Below are positions 51,559 through 60,482 of a stretch of DNA of 64,000 nucleotides, in pieces. The stretch is from Neolewinella antarctica. GTDB taxonomy: Bacteria > Bacteroidota > Bacteroidia > Chitinophagales > Saprospiraceae. The translations under genes and the position numbers were made by a program. Below the pieces are notes generated by a model. The model did no database searches and had not been told where the DNA came from. It saw nothing but the letters and a program-made list of their open reading frames with translations. The stretch is taken from assembly GCF_011927835.1 (NCBI RefSeq), contig NZ_JAATJH010000002.1:1097506-1161505 (forward strand), given 5' to 3'. The number at the start of each line of letters is the position of its first letter. Positions within the stretch are counted from its first letter, which is position 1.

Positions 51559-52209
51559 ATGAAACTTCTTCTACCCCTCGTCTGCTGCCTCTTCGGTAGT
51601 GGTCTTTTCGCACAATCCGGGCCAAACCCAAACCAACCCGTGCTGGCCTACCGGGCGGCCGAAACTACCTATGACGTCAAAGAATTCAAGAACCAGCGGG
51701 AGCGCACGCTGCTCGGTGACCTGGACCTAACCGGCCTCTGGGGTGGCCCCACCTACAACTATTCCATGTCCGGCGACGACTGGGCCTTCGTCCGCGGTGG
51801 CTTCGGTGGCCTGGAATTCGGCGAGACTTTCTTCCTTGGCTACGGTGGCTGGCAGAGTCGCGAAGATTTTAGCGTCGACGACAACCCGAGTGAAGGCAGC
51901 CGTTATAACTTCCGCCAGGGCGGACTGATCATGGCCTACAGCCCGGGCCGCGACAAGGCCATCCACCCCCGCTTCACTACCATCATCGGCCCCGGAAGCA
52001 TCGACGTGGCGGGCGACGACTTCGACCGTGACCGGATGCTCATTGGCCAGGCAATGGCGGGGCTCGAACTTAATCTGTTCCAGATCCTGCGCCTCGGTAT
52101 CGACGGTGGGTACCGCTTTGCAAATGGTGTGGAGACCGGAGGGATTACGGACCAGGACGTATCCGGTTTCGTAGTGCAGGTCGAAGCCCGCTTCGGGTTT
52201 AGCTGGTAG
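51559..52209 (+). CDS. Secreted protein, probable outer-membrane beta-barrel
   Basis: A protein of 216 aa with signal MKLLLPLVCCLFGSGLFAQ. The mature chain has alternating strand-like segments rich in Gly and aromatics (GLEFGETFFLGYGGW, NFRQGGLIMAYSPG, LRLGIDGGYRFA, GFVVQVEARFGFSW) and ends in a C-terminal Trp, as in outer-membrane barrels. No specific family recognised. Alone on its strand; it ends at a strong two-way terminator shared with the convergent protease gene. Confidence 0.7.
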   Translation: MKLLLPLVCCLFGSGLFAQSGPNPNQPVLAYRAAETTYDVKEFKNQRERTLLGDLDLTGLWGGPTYNYSMSGDDWAFVRGGFGGLEFGETFFLGYGGWQSREDFSVDDNPSEGSRYNFRQGGLIMAYSPGRDKAIHPRFTTIIGPGSIDVAGDDFDRDRMLIGQAMAGLELNLFQILRLGIDGGYRFANGVETGGITDQDVSGFVVQVEARFGFSW

Positions 52210-52238
52210 TAGGCGCTCGTACTAATAAACTGAAATTA

Positions 52239-52272
52239 GGAAAGGCCGTGAACTTGCGTTCACGGCCTTTCC
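52239..52272. terminator. Bidirectional terminator hairpin
   Basis: GGAAAGGCCGTGAAC pairs perfectly with GTTCACGGCCTTTCC (15 bp) around TTGC, between convergent genes. Confidence 0.85.
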
Positions 52273-52310
52273 GTAATGTGGTAGTCTGGTAAACTGACTA
52301 ACTGAAAACC

Positions 52311-54764
52311 TTATCGAGCCACGTTGAACTTCGCACTTGCGGAGAAGCCTCCGTTTGCGTCCACCCGCAGGAAGTAGGTGCCCTGGGGGAGTGATTCGAC
52401 GTCAAGCCCGAGTGATTGTTGGCCCTTTGCCAGCGGAGTGGTTTGGGTGATCACGGTGCGGCCGGTCATGTCAATCACGCGAACCCGGGCGTCGCCGGCG
52501 CTGGCAACCTCGACGGTCACGTTCAGTTCACGGCTCGCTGGGTTGGGGAACACGTTGATTTGCTGCTGCTCGATGAGCGAAGCCGTTTCGAATAGTTCGA
52601 TGGGCTCGCCGTTAGCGGGTAGCAGCGCGACGCAGGAGGTGCCTTCGTAGATACGGATATTGCGGAAGAAACTGGTTGCGTTTTGCGGGGAGGAATCGTG
52701 ATCGTTGGCGAACACCATTCGGTTGAACGCCCCCGTAAAGTAATCTCCTACCGGAATGGTAAAGGACTTCCACGTACCTAAGTCACCGGCCGTATAAGTA
52801 TCAAAATCGCGTATTCCCCAATTTTGCGTACCGAACAGTTTGAAGGTTGTCGGGCTGGAAATACCATTATCGTTATCGAATCCGATGCCGTGAATTTCGC
52901 CCCTGGTGGTCGATCCGAAATCAAAAGTGATGACGGTGTTGGGTGTTACCGTGTAATTCAGGTTGATGTCCTTCCACGCATTGCCGGAGAGTTGAATCGA
53001 TTCGGCACTCTGGACGGAAACCGTTCCGCGGTCCTGGTTGCCGCCGTAAGTGTTCGGTGGGTAGGTGTTGAAGTCTACGGTAGAACATACTGTCTCGCCA
53101 CCACCATCGTCGCCGCCGCCGCCGTCACCCTGCACACAGATTTCGTCGCTGAAAGTAGTTGCAAATTGACTGCCCGTAGCTACGTCCGTGCCGCCAATGT
53201 TAACGGTGTAACTCCCGTTACCGTAAGCGCAACAGATACCGTCTCCGTACTCATCATTGATCGTAAAGGTGTAGCAACCGACTGGCAGGCAGAGATCGGT
53301 CACGTAAGTAGAGTTGATGCCGGTGTAAGGGCCTCCGCTAGCAACGGTCGCTCCGTTGGCGCTGGTTAGCGACCAAGTGGTCTCTGCGGGGTAGCTATCG
53401 GTGACGATCTTGATACTGCCCTCCGTATCCTCACAGGCCGGAGGCGTTCCGCCGCCACCACCGCCGTCACCCGGTGGGGTAGAGCAAGCGGTGAGACAGG
53501 ATCCGTTAAAAGCGCGGTTGCGCATCAGATTACCCGGCTGGGTGCCGAAACCGAGGTTAAAGTTGACCCCCACGGAAGTGAGGTGACAGTAGCTCATGAT
53601 GGTACCGCCGCCACTCGGGATCGGTGCCGATCCACAGTTACCTTCGGTGGGGTAACAGCCGTCAATTGGTGTACCGTTACCGTTCCAGGCACAGGCGTGG
53701 GTGTGCTGCGAACCAAAGTTGTGCCCCAGTTCGTGGGCCACGACGTTTACCGACCAACTGTAGGTAGGAACGTTCTCGAAGCGATTATCGATGGAACTAA
53801 AGCCGTAGGCGACGGAGGGCGAACAAAGCACGTTGACGTAGGCAATGCCTCCGCTGGCCTGAAAACCGATCAGGTGGGCAATGTCACCGTTGAAGGACGG
53901 GCGGTTGGCCTGGAAGTCGTCGAGGTGATTCCTGCTGGTTGACCCATTGTAGGGGTCGGCGGTCGTCCAGACGAACATCTCGCTCATCACGATATTGAGG
54001 CTCTCGTTAGCGTAAAGTGTAGCAACCTGGTTGAACAGACCGGTGATGAAAGCAGTCGTCCCGTTACCGCGCTGCGCGAAAATGCTGTTGTCCACTTCAA
54101 TGTAAACGTTGACGCAGTTATTGGCGTCTTTTTCCGATACGTCAATATCGAGTAGGTCTTTCTGATTGTAGGGAAGGTTGGAATCCGGTGTTGCGCATTC
54201 ACCCATGTCTACCGCGGGAAGGTCCTGGTCGTTGTAGAGGATGTGGTTCGTCTGGCCCTTGCCCTGGAGTTTGCCGAGCACGTAGTTGCCGGCACTGGTG
54301 GAAATGGTGGCGCTGACTTCGTTCTCAAAGATTGAGAGGGCAACGACACTATTCTTGTTATTCTCCAGTACGCCCCGGTAGTGCAAACCGAGACCTTCTT
54401 TAGTGTAGCCGCCATTGCCGCTTTCAACGACGCGGAAACCCGCGGCGAAGATATCGTTGAGGACTAAATTGACCCGGCCAAGGCCGCCGGGCAAAGCTAG
54501 TTGGAGCGCTCGCGGGGTACTTTTCTGGATCGCATCGAGGTCGGTCTCCGCAAGGGAGAAAACGGTGTAGTCGGCACCGACCTTATCGAGTTCGTCCACC
54601 GGGGCGGTGGATTTCTCGGTAACGAAGAGAGAGAAGGATGCTTCGAAGCCAGCGGCCGCCGTGACGGCTTCGACTTGGTCCGCGGGGCGGAGGGATTGGG
54701 CGTTCAGCCCGGGGGTTAGTAGTGCCGTGCAAAGCAGTACCAGTAAATAGTTAAATGAACGCAT
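52311..54764 (-). CDS. Secreted reprolysin-like (M12) metalloprotease with T9SS sorting domain
   Basis: A protein of 817 aa from the ATG 54764, which opens a signal peptide (MRSFNYLLVLLCTALLTPG LNAQ). A propeptide covers about 25-190. The metzincin domain holds HELGHNFGSQHTHACAW (HExxHxxGxxH), with a Met-turn-like TIMSYCH downstream. A Gly-rich low-complexity linker (PPGDGGGGGGTPP) and two beta-rich domains follow (ATGSQFATTF.., and one with TTWSLTSANG). The C-terminus (NVFPNPASRELNV, VRVIDMTGRTV, LPQGTYFLRV) is a type A T9SS sorting signal, so the enzyme should reach the cell surface or medium. Role: extracellular protein digestion, inferred. Confidence 0.92.
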   Translation of the reverse strand: MRSFNYLLVLLCTALLTPGLNAQSLRPADQVEAVTAAAGFEASFSLFVTEKSTAPVDELDKVGADYTVFSLAETDLDAIQKSTPRALQLALPGGLGRVNLVLNDIFAAGFRVVESGNGGYTKEGLGLHYRGVLENNKNSVVALSIFENEVSATISTSAGNYVLGKLQGKGQTNHILYNDQDLPAVDMGECATPDSNLPYNQKDLLDIDVSEKDANNCVNVYIEVDNSIFAQRGNGTTAFITGLFNQVATLYANESLNIVMSEMFVWTTADPYNGSTSRNHLDDFQANRPSFNGDIAHLIGFQASGGIAYVNVLCSPSVAYGFSSIDNRFENVPTYSWSVNVVAHELGHNFGSQHTHACAWNGNGTPIDGCYPTEGNCGSAPIPSGGGTIMSYCHLTSVGVNFNLGFGTQPGNLMRNRAFNGSCLTACSTPPGDGGGGGGTPPACEDTEGSIKIVTDSYPAETTWSLTSANGATVASGGPYTGINSTYVTDLCLPVGCYTFTINDEYGDGICCAYGNGSYTVNIGGTDVATGSQFATTFSDEICVQGDGGGGDDGGGETVCSTVDFNTYPPNTYGGNQDRGTVSVQSAESIQLSGNAWKDINLNYTVTPNTVITFDFGSTTRGEIHGIGFDNDNGISSPTTFKLFGTQNWGIRDFDTYTAGDLGTWKSFTIPVGDYFTGAFNRMVFANDHDSSPQNATSFFRNIRIYEGTSCVALLPANGEPIELFETASLIEQQQINVFPNPASRELNVTVEVASAGDARVRVIDMTGRTVITQTTPLAKGQQSLGLDVESLPQGTYFLRVDANGGFSASAKFNVAR

Positions 54765-55080
54765 AGAAAGTGATTGGTTGTTACAAAGAGTGATGAGTTT
54801 CCACACTTCGCGGCGCGAAGTGCAGAGTTAATTCGACTTGAATCAAGCGCGTGTACTGGTTGGAAGAGAGGCTAATGGTGCGCCGAAAGTGCAAGAGATG
54901 TAGGCGCACGGTTTTTTCTAGAGAAGACCGCTGGATGAGCTCCAAATGTACAAAGAACTTATTACAGTATTTCGTTATTTGAAAAGTTTCTGCCGCGAAG
55001 TGTTGTTTGAGCCACAAAACTCCCAGCTTTTGTGTTTTGTTAGTGCCTAGTCACCTATTACCGGAAAGAACAATAGCAAA
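54765..55080. other. Intergenic region upstream of the protease gene
   Basis: About 315 bp between the protease start and the NifU terminator. It contains a hairpin CACTTCGC/GCGAAGTG (54804-54822) that would lie in the protease leader. A short open frame here has no family features and is not accepted. Confidence 0.5.
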
Positions 55081-55111
55081 AGGGGCCGACGATGCAAGAC
55101 CGTCGGCCCCT
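55081..55111 (-). terminator. Terminator after the nifU-like gene
   Basis: AGGGGCCGACG pairs with CGTCGGCCCCT (11 bp); on the minus strand a TTTT tract follows. It lies 40 bp past the NifU stop. Confidence 0.8.
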
Positions 55112-55150
55112 CGGCCACATTAAATAATGATTGATATTTCTAAATAAAGC

Positions 55151-55768
55151 CTAGCCCATTTCCTGGCGAACTTCCTTAACCTGCGGCATCATCCGCTTTA
55201 GCATGGACTCGATGCCGGATTTGAGCGTCACGGTAGAAGAAGGGCAACCGGAGCAGGAACCCTGCATGATGACCGTTACGATGCCCTCCTCGTAGCTCTT
55301 GAACTCAATATTGCCACCGTCCATCTCAACGGCGGGCTTGACGTAGGTATCGATCAATTCTTTGATCTGGTTGACGACCTCACCGTCCTCCTCACTGTAC
55401 TCGTAGCTATCACCGCGCTCGACTTCAATGCGGGCGACTTCTTCGGCGAAGCCTTCCTTGATGATCGCTTTCTCATTCTGCAGGTAGTCCTTGATGAACT
55501 CCTTGAGTTTGAGCATGACGTCGTCCCAGGAGTAATTGAATTCCTTCGTCAGCGTGACGTAGTTGTTGGCGATGTAGACCTTCTTTACGTACGGGAAGTC
55601 GTAGAGGGCGGCGGCCAGTTCCGACCATTCGCGCGCGAAGTCTTCTTCTTTAAATTCGGCCGTGCCGTTGAACAGCATCCGGTTGGTGACGAATTTGAGG
55701 CTTTCGGGGTTGGGCGTTTGCTCGGTGTACAGTAGGACGGGGCGTTTTTTAACGGCTACTTCGCTCAT
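55151..55768 (-). CDS. NifU-family Fe-S scaffold/carrier (Nfu)
   Basis: A protein of 205 aa from the ATG 55768. The N-terminal Nfu_N-type domain is seen in LYTEQTPNPESLKFVTNRML, and the C-terminal NifU domain in VDGGNIEF-like MDGGNIEFKSYEEGIV, with the Fe-S cysteines in GSCSGCPSSTVTLKSGIE. It carries and delivers [4Fe-4S] clusters. The last element upstream is a 51-bp dispersed repeat (55881-55931). It has its own terminator. Confidence 0.93.
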   Translation of the reverse strand: MSEVAVKKRPVLLYTEQTPNPESLKFVTNRMLFNGTAEFKEEDFAREWSELAAALYDFPYVKKVYIANNYVTLTKEFNYSWDDVMLKLKEFIKDYLQNEKAIIKEGFAEEVARIEVERGDSYEYSEEDGEVVNQIKELIDTYVKPAVEMDGGNIEFKSYEEGIVTVIMQGSCSGCPSSTVTLKSGIESMLKRMMPQVKEVRQEMG

Positions 55769-55880
55769 GGTAATTTTTTTTTGGCGGATTAAAAGTCCGG
55801 TTCGGTTGGTAAACGTTCGTGGCCCGGAAGGGTTGAACGCCCGCAGTACTACCAACTACTCAACGTGGTTTGAACGATCA

Positions 55881-55931
55881 GGGCGTGGTCGCCCCGACTA
55901 AGTACGGGACTAGCTGGCGCGTCGCGGGTGC
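55881..55931 (-). repeat. 51-bp expanded dispersed element, intergenic copy
   Basis: 49 of 51 positions match the copy inside the M56 gene at 29093-29143. It is oriented with the nifU-like gene, about 110 bp upstream. Confidence 0.85.
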
Positions 55932-56068
55932 GGGGTAGGTTTGGCAAGTAGCAAATTTAGCCGGGCGAAGGCCTGGCGGGAGAATCTTACTTTTGCAACA
56001 ACCGTTACCCCTTCAGTGCCCATCTTTGCGTTACTTATACGATTCCACATTCTCCAAGACATTCAGCT

Positions 56069-56941
56069 ATGCGAATTCTGTACACCCTGCTCCTCACAAC
56101 TCTGCTCTGCACCTGCGCCAGCGCCCAGGGATTTAGCGGCGGCTTCCGTGCTGGCCTTAACTTTATCACCAAGAGTGGTCCGCTGGAGATGAGCCCGGAC
56201 GGAACGGATATTTACGAAACTGCCAACCGGACGACTGGCTTTCACATCGGTGCTACGTTCGCTTACGAAATCACCGACCTCGTCGGGGTGAAGGCCGACC
56301 TGATGTACAGCCAGAAGGGCTCCGAACTAACTTACGCGGGTCCCTCCTACTTTTACATCTACGACAGCAGGGAGGACGTGGAGGGTGAAATCTTTTTCGG
56401 TGACCTCAACGGCGAGCTCGACATCGTTAATAGCTACATCGACATCCCCTTCACCGCCTACTACAAGCTCGGCAACCTGGAGATCGAAGGCGGCTTCAGC
56501 GCCGGTTTGCTCATTAATTCCCGCGTAACCGGTGGCCTCAGGTACACCAACGTCGACCCCTTCCCCGGTTCGGAGTTCATCTTCAGCGTAAACGGTAATT
56601 ACCTCAGTGACGAAGCCGGTGCCCGCAGCGTGACTAACGTAACGGACAACCCAATCTCCGGCTCTACCTTCGAACCCGACGGTATTGGCGCTTACTACAA
56701 CAGCACCAGCGACGAAAATCGCTTTAACCGCCTCGAATTCGGTCTGATCGCTGGCCTGGCTTACTACCTCAATAACGGACTCTACGTCGGCGCACGTTAC
56801 CAGTACGGCCTTTCGGACATCACCAGCGACGAAAACGATCAGCGCGTCACCGTCGACACCGATAACCCCGGCCGGTCATTTACTAACGACGATGAAGACT
56901 ACACACGCTCCATTCAGGTCAGCGTCGGCTTCCGCTTCTAA
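56069..56941 (+). CDS. Outer-membrane beta-barrel protein (PorT/OMP_b-brl_2 type)
   Basis: A protein of 290 aa with signal MRILYTLLLTTLLCTCASAQ. Strand motifs (FRAGLNFITKSG, HIGATFAYEITDLVGVKADLMYSQKGS, FTAYYKLGNLEIEGGFSAGLL, LEFGLIAGLAYYLNNGLYVGARYQYGLSDI) and a C-terminal Phe (VSVGFRF) are typical of the PorT-like eight- to ten-stranded barrel family. Function unknown; not necessarily the T9SS subunit. It is followed by a GNAT gene after 27 bp. Confidence 0.85.
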   Translation: MRILYTLLLTTLLCTCASAQGFSGGFRAGLNFITKSGPLEMSPDGTDIYETANRTTGFHIGATFAYEITDLVGVKADLMYSQKGSELTYAGPSYFYIYDSREDVEGEIFFGDLNGELDIVNSYIDIPFTAYYKLGNLEIEGGFSAGLLINSRVTGGLRYTNVDPFPGSEFIFSVNGNYLSDEAGARSVTNVTDNPISGSTFEPDGIGAYYNSTSDENRFNRLEFGLIAGLAYYLNNGLYVGARYQYGLSDITSDENDQRVTVDTDNPGRSFTNDDEDYTRSIQVSVGFRF

Positions 56942-56968
56942 ACCGCCCGCACCAAGATTTCCCGCCCC

Positions 56969-57562
56969 TTGCCATACCGAGAACTACAAAGTCATCTTTT
57001 TACGATCGATACCGCGCTACTTACGCGGCAGTGCGTCATCCGCCGCTTCCGGGAAGGGGAGGGTGAGGTGCTATTCGGTCTCATCCGGGCGAGCCACGAT
57101 TATCTGTACGATCACTATCCCGATTTACCGGAGTTGGTCGGGGAAGACAAACAGAAAGCCGAGGCTTTTGTCCGCCAACGCATTGCCGATTGGCTCCTAC
57201 AGAAAAAATTTACGTTCGGCATCTGGGAGAACGAATCGACCGATTTGGTTGGGTTACTGCAAATTGACCACCTCAACTGGCGCATTCCTTCCGCCGAGAT
57301 CAGTTTCTTTGTTCGGCCCGACCGCGCGGAGGAAATCCAACTTCTCGAAGTCGTCGCCCGCGCCGTTCGCTTCGCCTTTCGCCAACTGGAACTGGAAAAG
57401 CTGACCTACAAGGTCCTGTCCGACAATTTTGCCGGTCAGCGCCTGGCCCGCAAGGTCGGTTTCAGCCGGGAGGGCGACTTGCGTAATGAATTCCGGAAGG
57501 GCTCGGGCACGTTAGTCGATGGCCTCCGCTTCGGGCTGAGCCGCGAGACTTACGGCGAATAG
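56969..57562 (+). CDS. GNAT-family N-acetyltransferase (RimJ/RimL-like)
   Basis: A protein of 197 aa starting at a TTG. CVIRRFREGEGEVLFGLI opens the fold, then FTFGIWENESTDLVGLLQID, EISFFVRP, FRQLELEKLTYKVLSDNFAGQRLARKVGFSREG (acetyl-CoA loop region) and RNEFRKG. It fits RimJ/RimL-type transferases acting on N-terminal or small-molecule amines; the substrate is unknown. It probably shares a transcript with the OMP gene and the nitroreductase gene (18 bp downstream). Confidence 0.85.
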   Translation: MPYRELQSHLFTIDTALLTRQCVIRRFREGEGEVLFGLIRASHDYLYDHYPDLPELVGEDKQKAEAFVRQRIADWLLQKKFTFGIWENESTDLVGLLQIDHLNWRIPSAEISFFVRPDRAEEIQLLEVVARAVRFAFRQLELEKLTYKVLSDNFAGQRLARKVGFSREGDLRNEFRKGSGTLVDGLRFGLSRETYGE

Positions 57563-57580
57563 CCACCAAAATATACCACC

Positions 57581-58147
57581 ATGAACGTTCCCCCGCACGT
57601 CGCCAACCGGCGATCCGTCTTTCCGCAATTTTTTACGGATCGAGCAGTCTCCCGCGCTACGATCGATACCCTGCTGGAAGCCGCCAACCTCGCACCCAGC
57701 CACCGTAAGACGGAGCCGTGGCGCTACCGCGTGTACACGGGTAAAGGAAAGCAAACGCTGCTCCGGGAAATGCAGACTACTTACGAAAACTTGAACGGTA
57801 CGGAAACGTGGACTGAAAAGCTAGCCAATAAATTCGGGAAGAAGCTGGAGCAGTCTCCGGTCGTCCTGGTCATCTTTTTGAGTCGCGACCCCGCCGCGTC
57901 CGTTCCGGAATGGGAGGAAGTAGCCGCCGTCGGGGCCTCGGTTACCAACCTCTGGAATAGCCTGGCGGATTTTAACCTGGGGGGATACTGGTCGAGCCCC
58001 GGCTTCCTGTGTGGAGATTACGGGGCGTACCCGGGTACGCCGGCCAATCATCGCTGCCTGGGCATGTTTTACCTCGGTTATCACGAAGCGCCGGAATTAC
58101 CCCGGCCGCGCGGAGGTTGGGCCGAAAAGGTGACCTACGTCGGTTAG
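57581..58147 (+). CDS. Nitroreductase-family flavoprotein
   Basis: A protein of 188 aa with the FMN site ANRRSVFPQFFTDRAVSR, LEAANLAPSHRKTEPWRYRVY, AVGASVTNLWNSLADFNLGGYWSSP, and FYLGYHEAPELPRPR. These match the nitroreductase fold, which forms a dimer with FMN and reduces nitroaromatics, quinones or flavins by NAD(P)H. It lies 18 bp after the GNAT gene and ends at a shared two-way terminator. Confidence 0.9.
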   Translation: MNVPPHVANRRSVFPQFFTDRAVSRATIDTLLEAANLAPSHRKTEPWRYRVYTGKGKQTLLREMQTTYENLNGTETWTEKLANKFGKKLEQSPVVLVIFLSRDPAASVPEWEEVAAVGASVTNLWNSLADFNLGGYWSSPGFLCGDYGAYPGTPANHRCLGMFYLGYHEAPELPRPRGGWAEKVTYVG

Positions 58148-58274
58148 GCGGGCGAAATTTTCTTCGGTATGGCGTGTAAAGGCCGTTTAGCGAATGATTT
58201 TGTGGTGAGGCCACGCTGATGGAGGCTCGAATTTCTTCGGTTACGCTCAGCAGGTCAGCGCGCGATGGAATAAA

Positions 58275-58309
58275 AAAAGCTACCAACCCAGCCTGGGTTG
58301 GTAGCTTTT
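58275..58309. terminator. Bidirectional terminator between nitroreductase and dps genes
   Basis: AAAAGCTACCAACCCAG and CTGGGTTGGTAGCTTTT pair over 17 bp, with A- and T-tracts at both ends. Confidence 0.9.
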
Positions 58310-58375
58310 AATTTTAGAATCGCACGCTCACCAACGGGCCTTTACCGACGGTGAAAGTTGTGTGACGATTGAATG

Positions 58376-58927
58376 CTAATTCTTAACCGCGTTCTCGTTG
58401 TGAAGGAAGCCGATGGAAAGGCTGTCTTCACCCAGGAAGTGCTCGAGGTGGTGTGCACGATCTTCGATTTTGAAAAGGAAGCCTTCCAGCATGCTCTTCG
58501 TGCCGAAGTCGTCGTGCTTGATGCACAACTTGATGGACTTGCGGAATTCCACCGCGATCGTACGTTCCGCTTTCATGTCGTTCTCGAGTGACTCACGGAT
58601 GTGTAGTACGTCTTCCTTCTCCTGCTCGACGTAGGACAATTTTTGGTACTTATCCAAGCGCGTGGACGGTGTGTAACCCAGTAGGGTCATCCGCTCGGCC
58701 ACGGCATCTAATTGGAGATTGACTTCTTCGTAGTGCTCCTGAAGGAACAAGTGAATGTCGCGGAACTGAGGGCCTTCCACCATCCAGTGGTGTTTGTGGT
58801 ACTGCGCGTACATGACCCAGAGAGCGGCCAGGTGACGATCCAGATCGTGACTGATTTCCTCACAGGCTTTATCGGACAAACCGACGGGGTTTCCTTCGTA
58901 CGTACTCTTCTTGCGTAATTTTTGCAT
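58376..58927 (-). CDS. dps: Dps-family DNA-starvation/ferritin-like protein
   Basis: A protein of 183 aa that should assemble a 12-subunit iron-oxidising cage binding DNA or protecting it from peroxide. Ferroxidase ligands between subunits are seen in YHKHHWMVEGPQFRDIHLFLQEHYEEV (a His, an Asp and a Glu in standard spacing). The remainder is a four-helix bundle. The N-terminal MQKLRKKSTYEGNPVGLS is basic, as in DNA-binding Dps. Length is normal. Confidence 0.9.
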   Translation of the reverse strand: MQKLRKKSTYEGNPVGLSDKACEEISHDLDRHLAALWVMYAQYHKHHWMVEGPQFRDIHLFLQEHYEEVNLQLDAVAERMTLLGYTPSTRLDKYQKLSYVEQEKEDVLHIRESLENDMKAERTIAVEFRKSIKLCIKHDDFGTKSMLEGFLFKIEDRAHHLEHFLGEDSLSIGFLHNENAVKN

Positions 58928-59146
58928 AATTATTTTTGGTTTGATTTACGGTAACGTAACGGCGGGGTAGGGGGGCGGTGTTCGTCACGGCAGCGTAAAT
59001 GACCCCGATGACGTTAGGCTTTTGTTACCGCACGGTACTCCGAAAACTTCATTACCTTTCCCACGTTGTCCCGTCTCAACAACAACCACACCCCACCTCT
59101 TATCACTTGACTTGCGGACTTCTACCCCCTACTAAAAAAACCAGTT

Positions 59147-59971
59147 ATGAGTAAATTGAAACTAGCCATCCTCGATCTGTACAACGGGATCCCAAACCAG
59201 GGGATGCGCTGCATCAAGACGATCGTGGAGTCGATGGCCGACCGTATTGAATACGACGTTTTTGACGTTCGCCAAACCGGCGCCACGCCCGACCTCACTT
59301 ACGACATCTACATCAGTTCGGGCGGGCCGGGCCACCCCATCGACGGTGACGGCGTTGAAAACTGGGAAGCTAACTGGAACGGTTGGTTGGACACACTTTA
59401 TAACCACAATAAGAACAACGACCGGAAGAAGCACGTCTTTTTCATCTGCCACAGTTTTCAGATGGCCGTGCACCACTTCAGGCTGGCGACCATCACCAAA
59501 CGCAAGGGGATTAGTTTCGGTACCTTCCCCATGTACCCGGAGGCCGTGGGCGCGCAGGATCCCATCTTCAAAAATTTAGAGGACCCGTTCTGGGCCGCTG
59601 ACTTCCGCCGTTACCAGGCCGTCCAGCCCGACGAGGACCGCTTCCGCGACTTGGGTGCTGAAATCTTGGTCCTCGAAAAGGATCGCCCGCACGTCGATCT
59701 CGAGCGTGCCATCATGGCCGTGCGTTGGACGCCCGAAATCGTCGGTGTTCAATTTCACCCCGAGGCCGACCCCGACGGGATGCTGACGCACTTTAGCCGG
59801 CCCGACATCAAGCAGGAAGTCATTACTGACCACGGCAGGGATAAATGGTTACAGATGATGGAGGATCTCTCTCACCCCGAACGGATCACGTTGACGCACG
59901 ATCACGTCATCCCTACGTTCCTGCGCCAGGCCATTGCTGAGCTGTCTCCCCAAAAAGTCGAGCAACTGTAG
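59147..59971 (+). CDS. Class I glutamine amidotransferase-like protein
   Basis: A protein of 274 aa with the GATase fold: an SSGGPGHP oxyanion-type turn, the nucleophile in FFICHSFQMAV, and the His-Glu pair in VGVQFHPEADPDG. It is related to the GuaA amidotransferase domain but lacks a synthetase half. It may serve as the glutaminase partner of another enzyme or hydrolyse a gamma-glutamyl compound; no partner is in the window. It is followed by the tRNA-Arg region. Confidence 0.83.
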   Translation: MSKLKLAILDLYNGIPNQGMRCIKTIVESMADRIEYDVFDVRQTGATPDLTYDIYISSGGPGHPIDGDGVENWEANWNGWLDTLYNHNKNNDRKKHVFFICHSFQMAVHHFRLATITKRKGISFGTFPMYPEAVGAQDPIFKNLEDPFWAADFRRYQAVQPDEDRFRDLGAEILVLEKDRPHVDLERAIMAVRWTPEIVGVQFHPEADPDGMLTHFSRPDIKQEVITDHGRDKWLQMMEDLSHPERITLTHDHVIPTFLRQAIAELSPQKVEQL

Positions 59972-60017
59972 GTTTTATTCAATGTCTACGTAGGCTGCTT
60001 CCGCGGCTCAGTTTTAG

Positions 60018-60035
60018 GGGCGCGGTCGCGGGTGC
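60018..60035 (-). repeat. 18-bp dispersed element, minus orientation
   Basis: The complement is a perfect GCACCCGCGACCGCGCCC. No minus-strand gene follows it, so this copy breaks the orientation rule seen elsewhere. Confidence 0.85.
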
Positions 60036-60143
60036 GGAGATCTTTAGGAAGGGCGGTGTGCTGGTTGGTCCAGACCGCAATGTGGCCGCCCGAGCGAGGG
60101 CGCTGGCGCCGCAACTATTTTTGAAAGAAAAGACATGTACCTC

Positions 60144-60174
60144 TTGCAAGGAAAATAAACCTTGCTTACCTTTG
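60144..60174 (+). promoter_or_regulatory. Bacteroidota promoter of tRNA-Arg
   Basis: TTG (60144-60146), a 20-nt spacer, then TACCTTTG (60167-60174). Both boxes match the consensus at normal spacing, 21 nt before the mature tRNA. Confidence 0.85.
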
Positions 60175-60195
60175 CACCCGCAATACAAAAGCACT

Positions 60196-60272
60196 GGCTG
60201 CGTAGCTCAACTGGATAGAGTACCTGACTACGAATCAGGCGGTTCCAGGTTCGACCCCTGGCGCGGTCACCA
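60196..60272 (+). tRNA. tRNA-Arg(ACG)
   Basis: 77 nt with encoded CCA. Acceptor GGCTGCG pairs with CGCGGTC (two wobbles). The anticodon arm is CCTGA-CTACGAA-TCAGG with anticodon ACG, and the T-arm is CCAGG-TTCGACC-CCTGG. It reads CGN after A34 becomes inosine. Confidence 0.96.
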
Positions 60273-60311
60273 GGCTTTCCGGAAGTTTTTCGGAAGTAGT
60301 AAAGCTAGAGC

Positions 60312-60341
60312 AGGAGGCGTTGTTTCCGAACAACGCCTCCT
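60312..60341 (+). terminator. Terminator after tRNA-Arg
   Basis: AGGAGGCGTTGTT pairs with AACAACGCCTCCT (13 bp) around TCCG, then CTCTTTCTC. Confidence 0.8.
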
Positions 60342-60358
60342 CTCTTTCTCACATAAGT

Positions 60359-60366
60359 TACCTTTG
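60359..60366 (+). promoter_or_regulatory. -7 box before the rpmB leader
   Basis: TACCTTTG, a perfect -7 match, 116 nt before rpmB. No TTG at normal spacing. Confidence 0.5.
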
Positions 60367-60421
60367 AAGCGAGCTTCGGCTCCGCGATTTGGGGGAGACT
60401 TGCGGGGAAAAATCCCTTACG

Positions 60422-60446
60422 GCAGGCTTCGGTCTGCTTTTTTATT
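60422..60446 (+). terminator. Leader terminator (possible attenuator) upstream of rpmB
   Basis: GCAGGC-TTCG-GTCTGC followed by TTTTTTATT, a classic intrinsic terminator, lies between the promoter box and rpmB, 36 nt before the start codon. Another TTCG-capped hairpin (GAGC/GCTC, near 60371-60382) lies upstream. It could attenuate the ribosomal-protein operon. Confidence 0.6.
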
Positions 60447-60482
60447 ACCGGCCACCGCGCCAGTCTCTAAAAATTTCTAGCG

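Noticed and set aside
54781..55017. 78-residue minus-strand open frame before the protease gene
   Set aside because: No start context, no domain or signal, and it covers a hairpin; likely leader DNA.
60058..60480. 140-residue open frame across the tRNA-Arg region
   Set aside because: It overlaps the tRNA, its terminator and the rpmB leader, and shows no family features.
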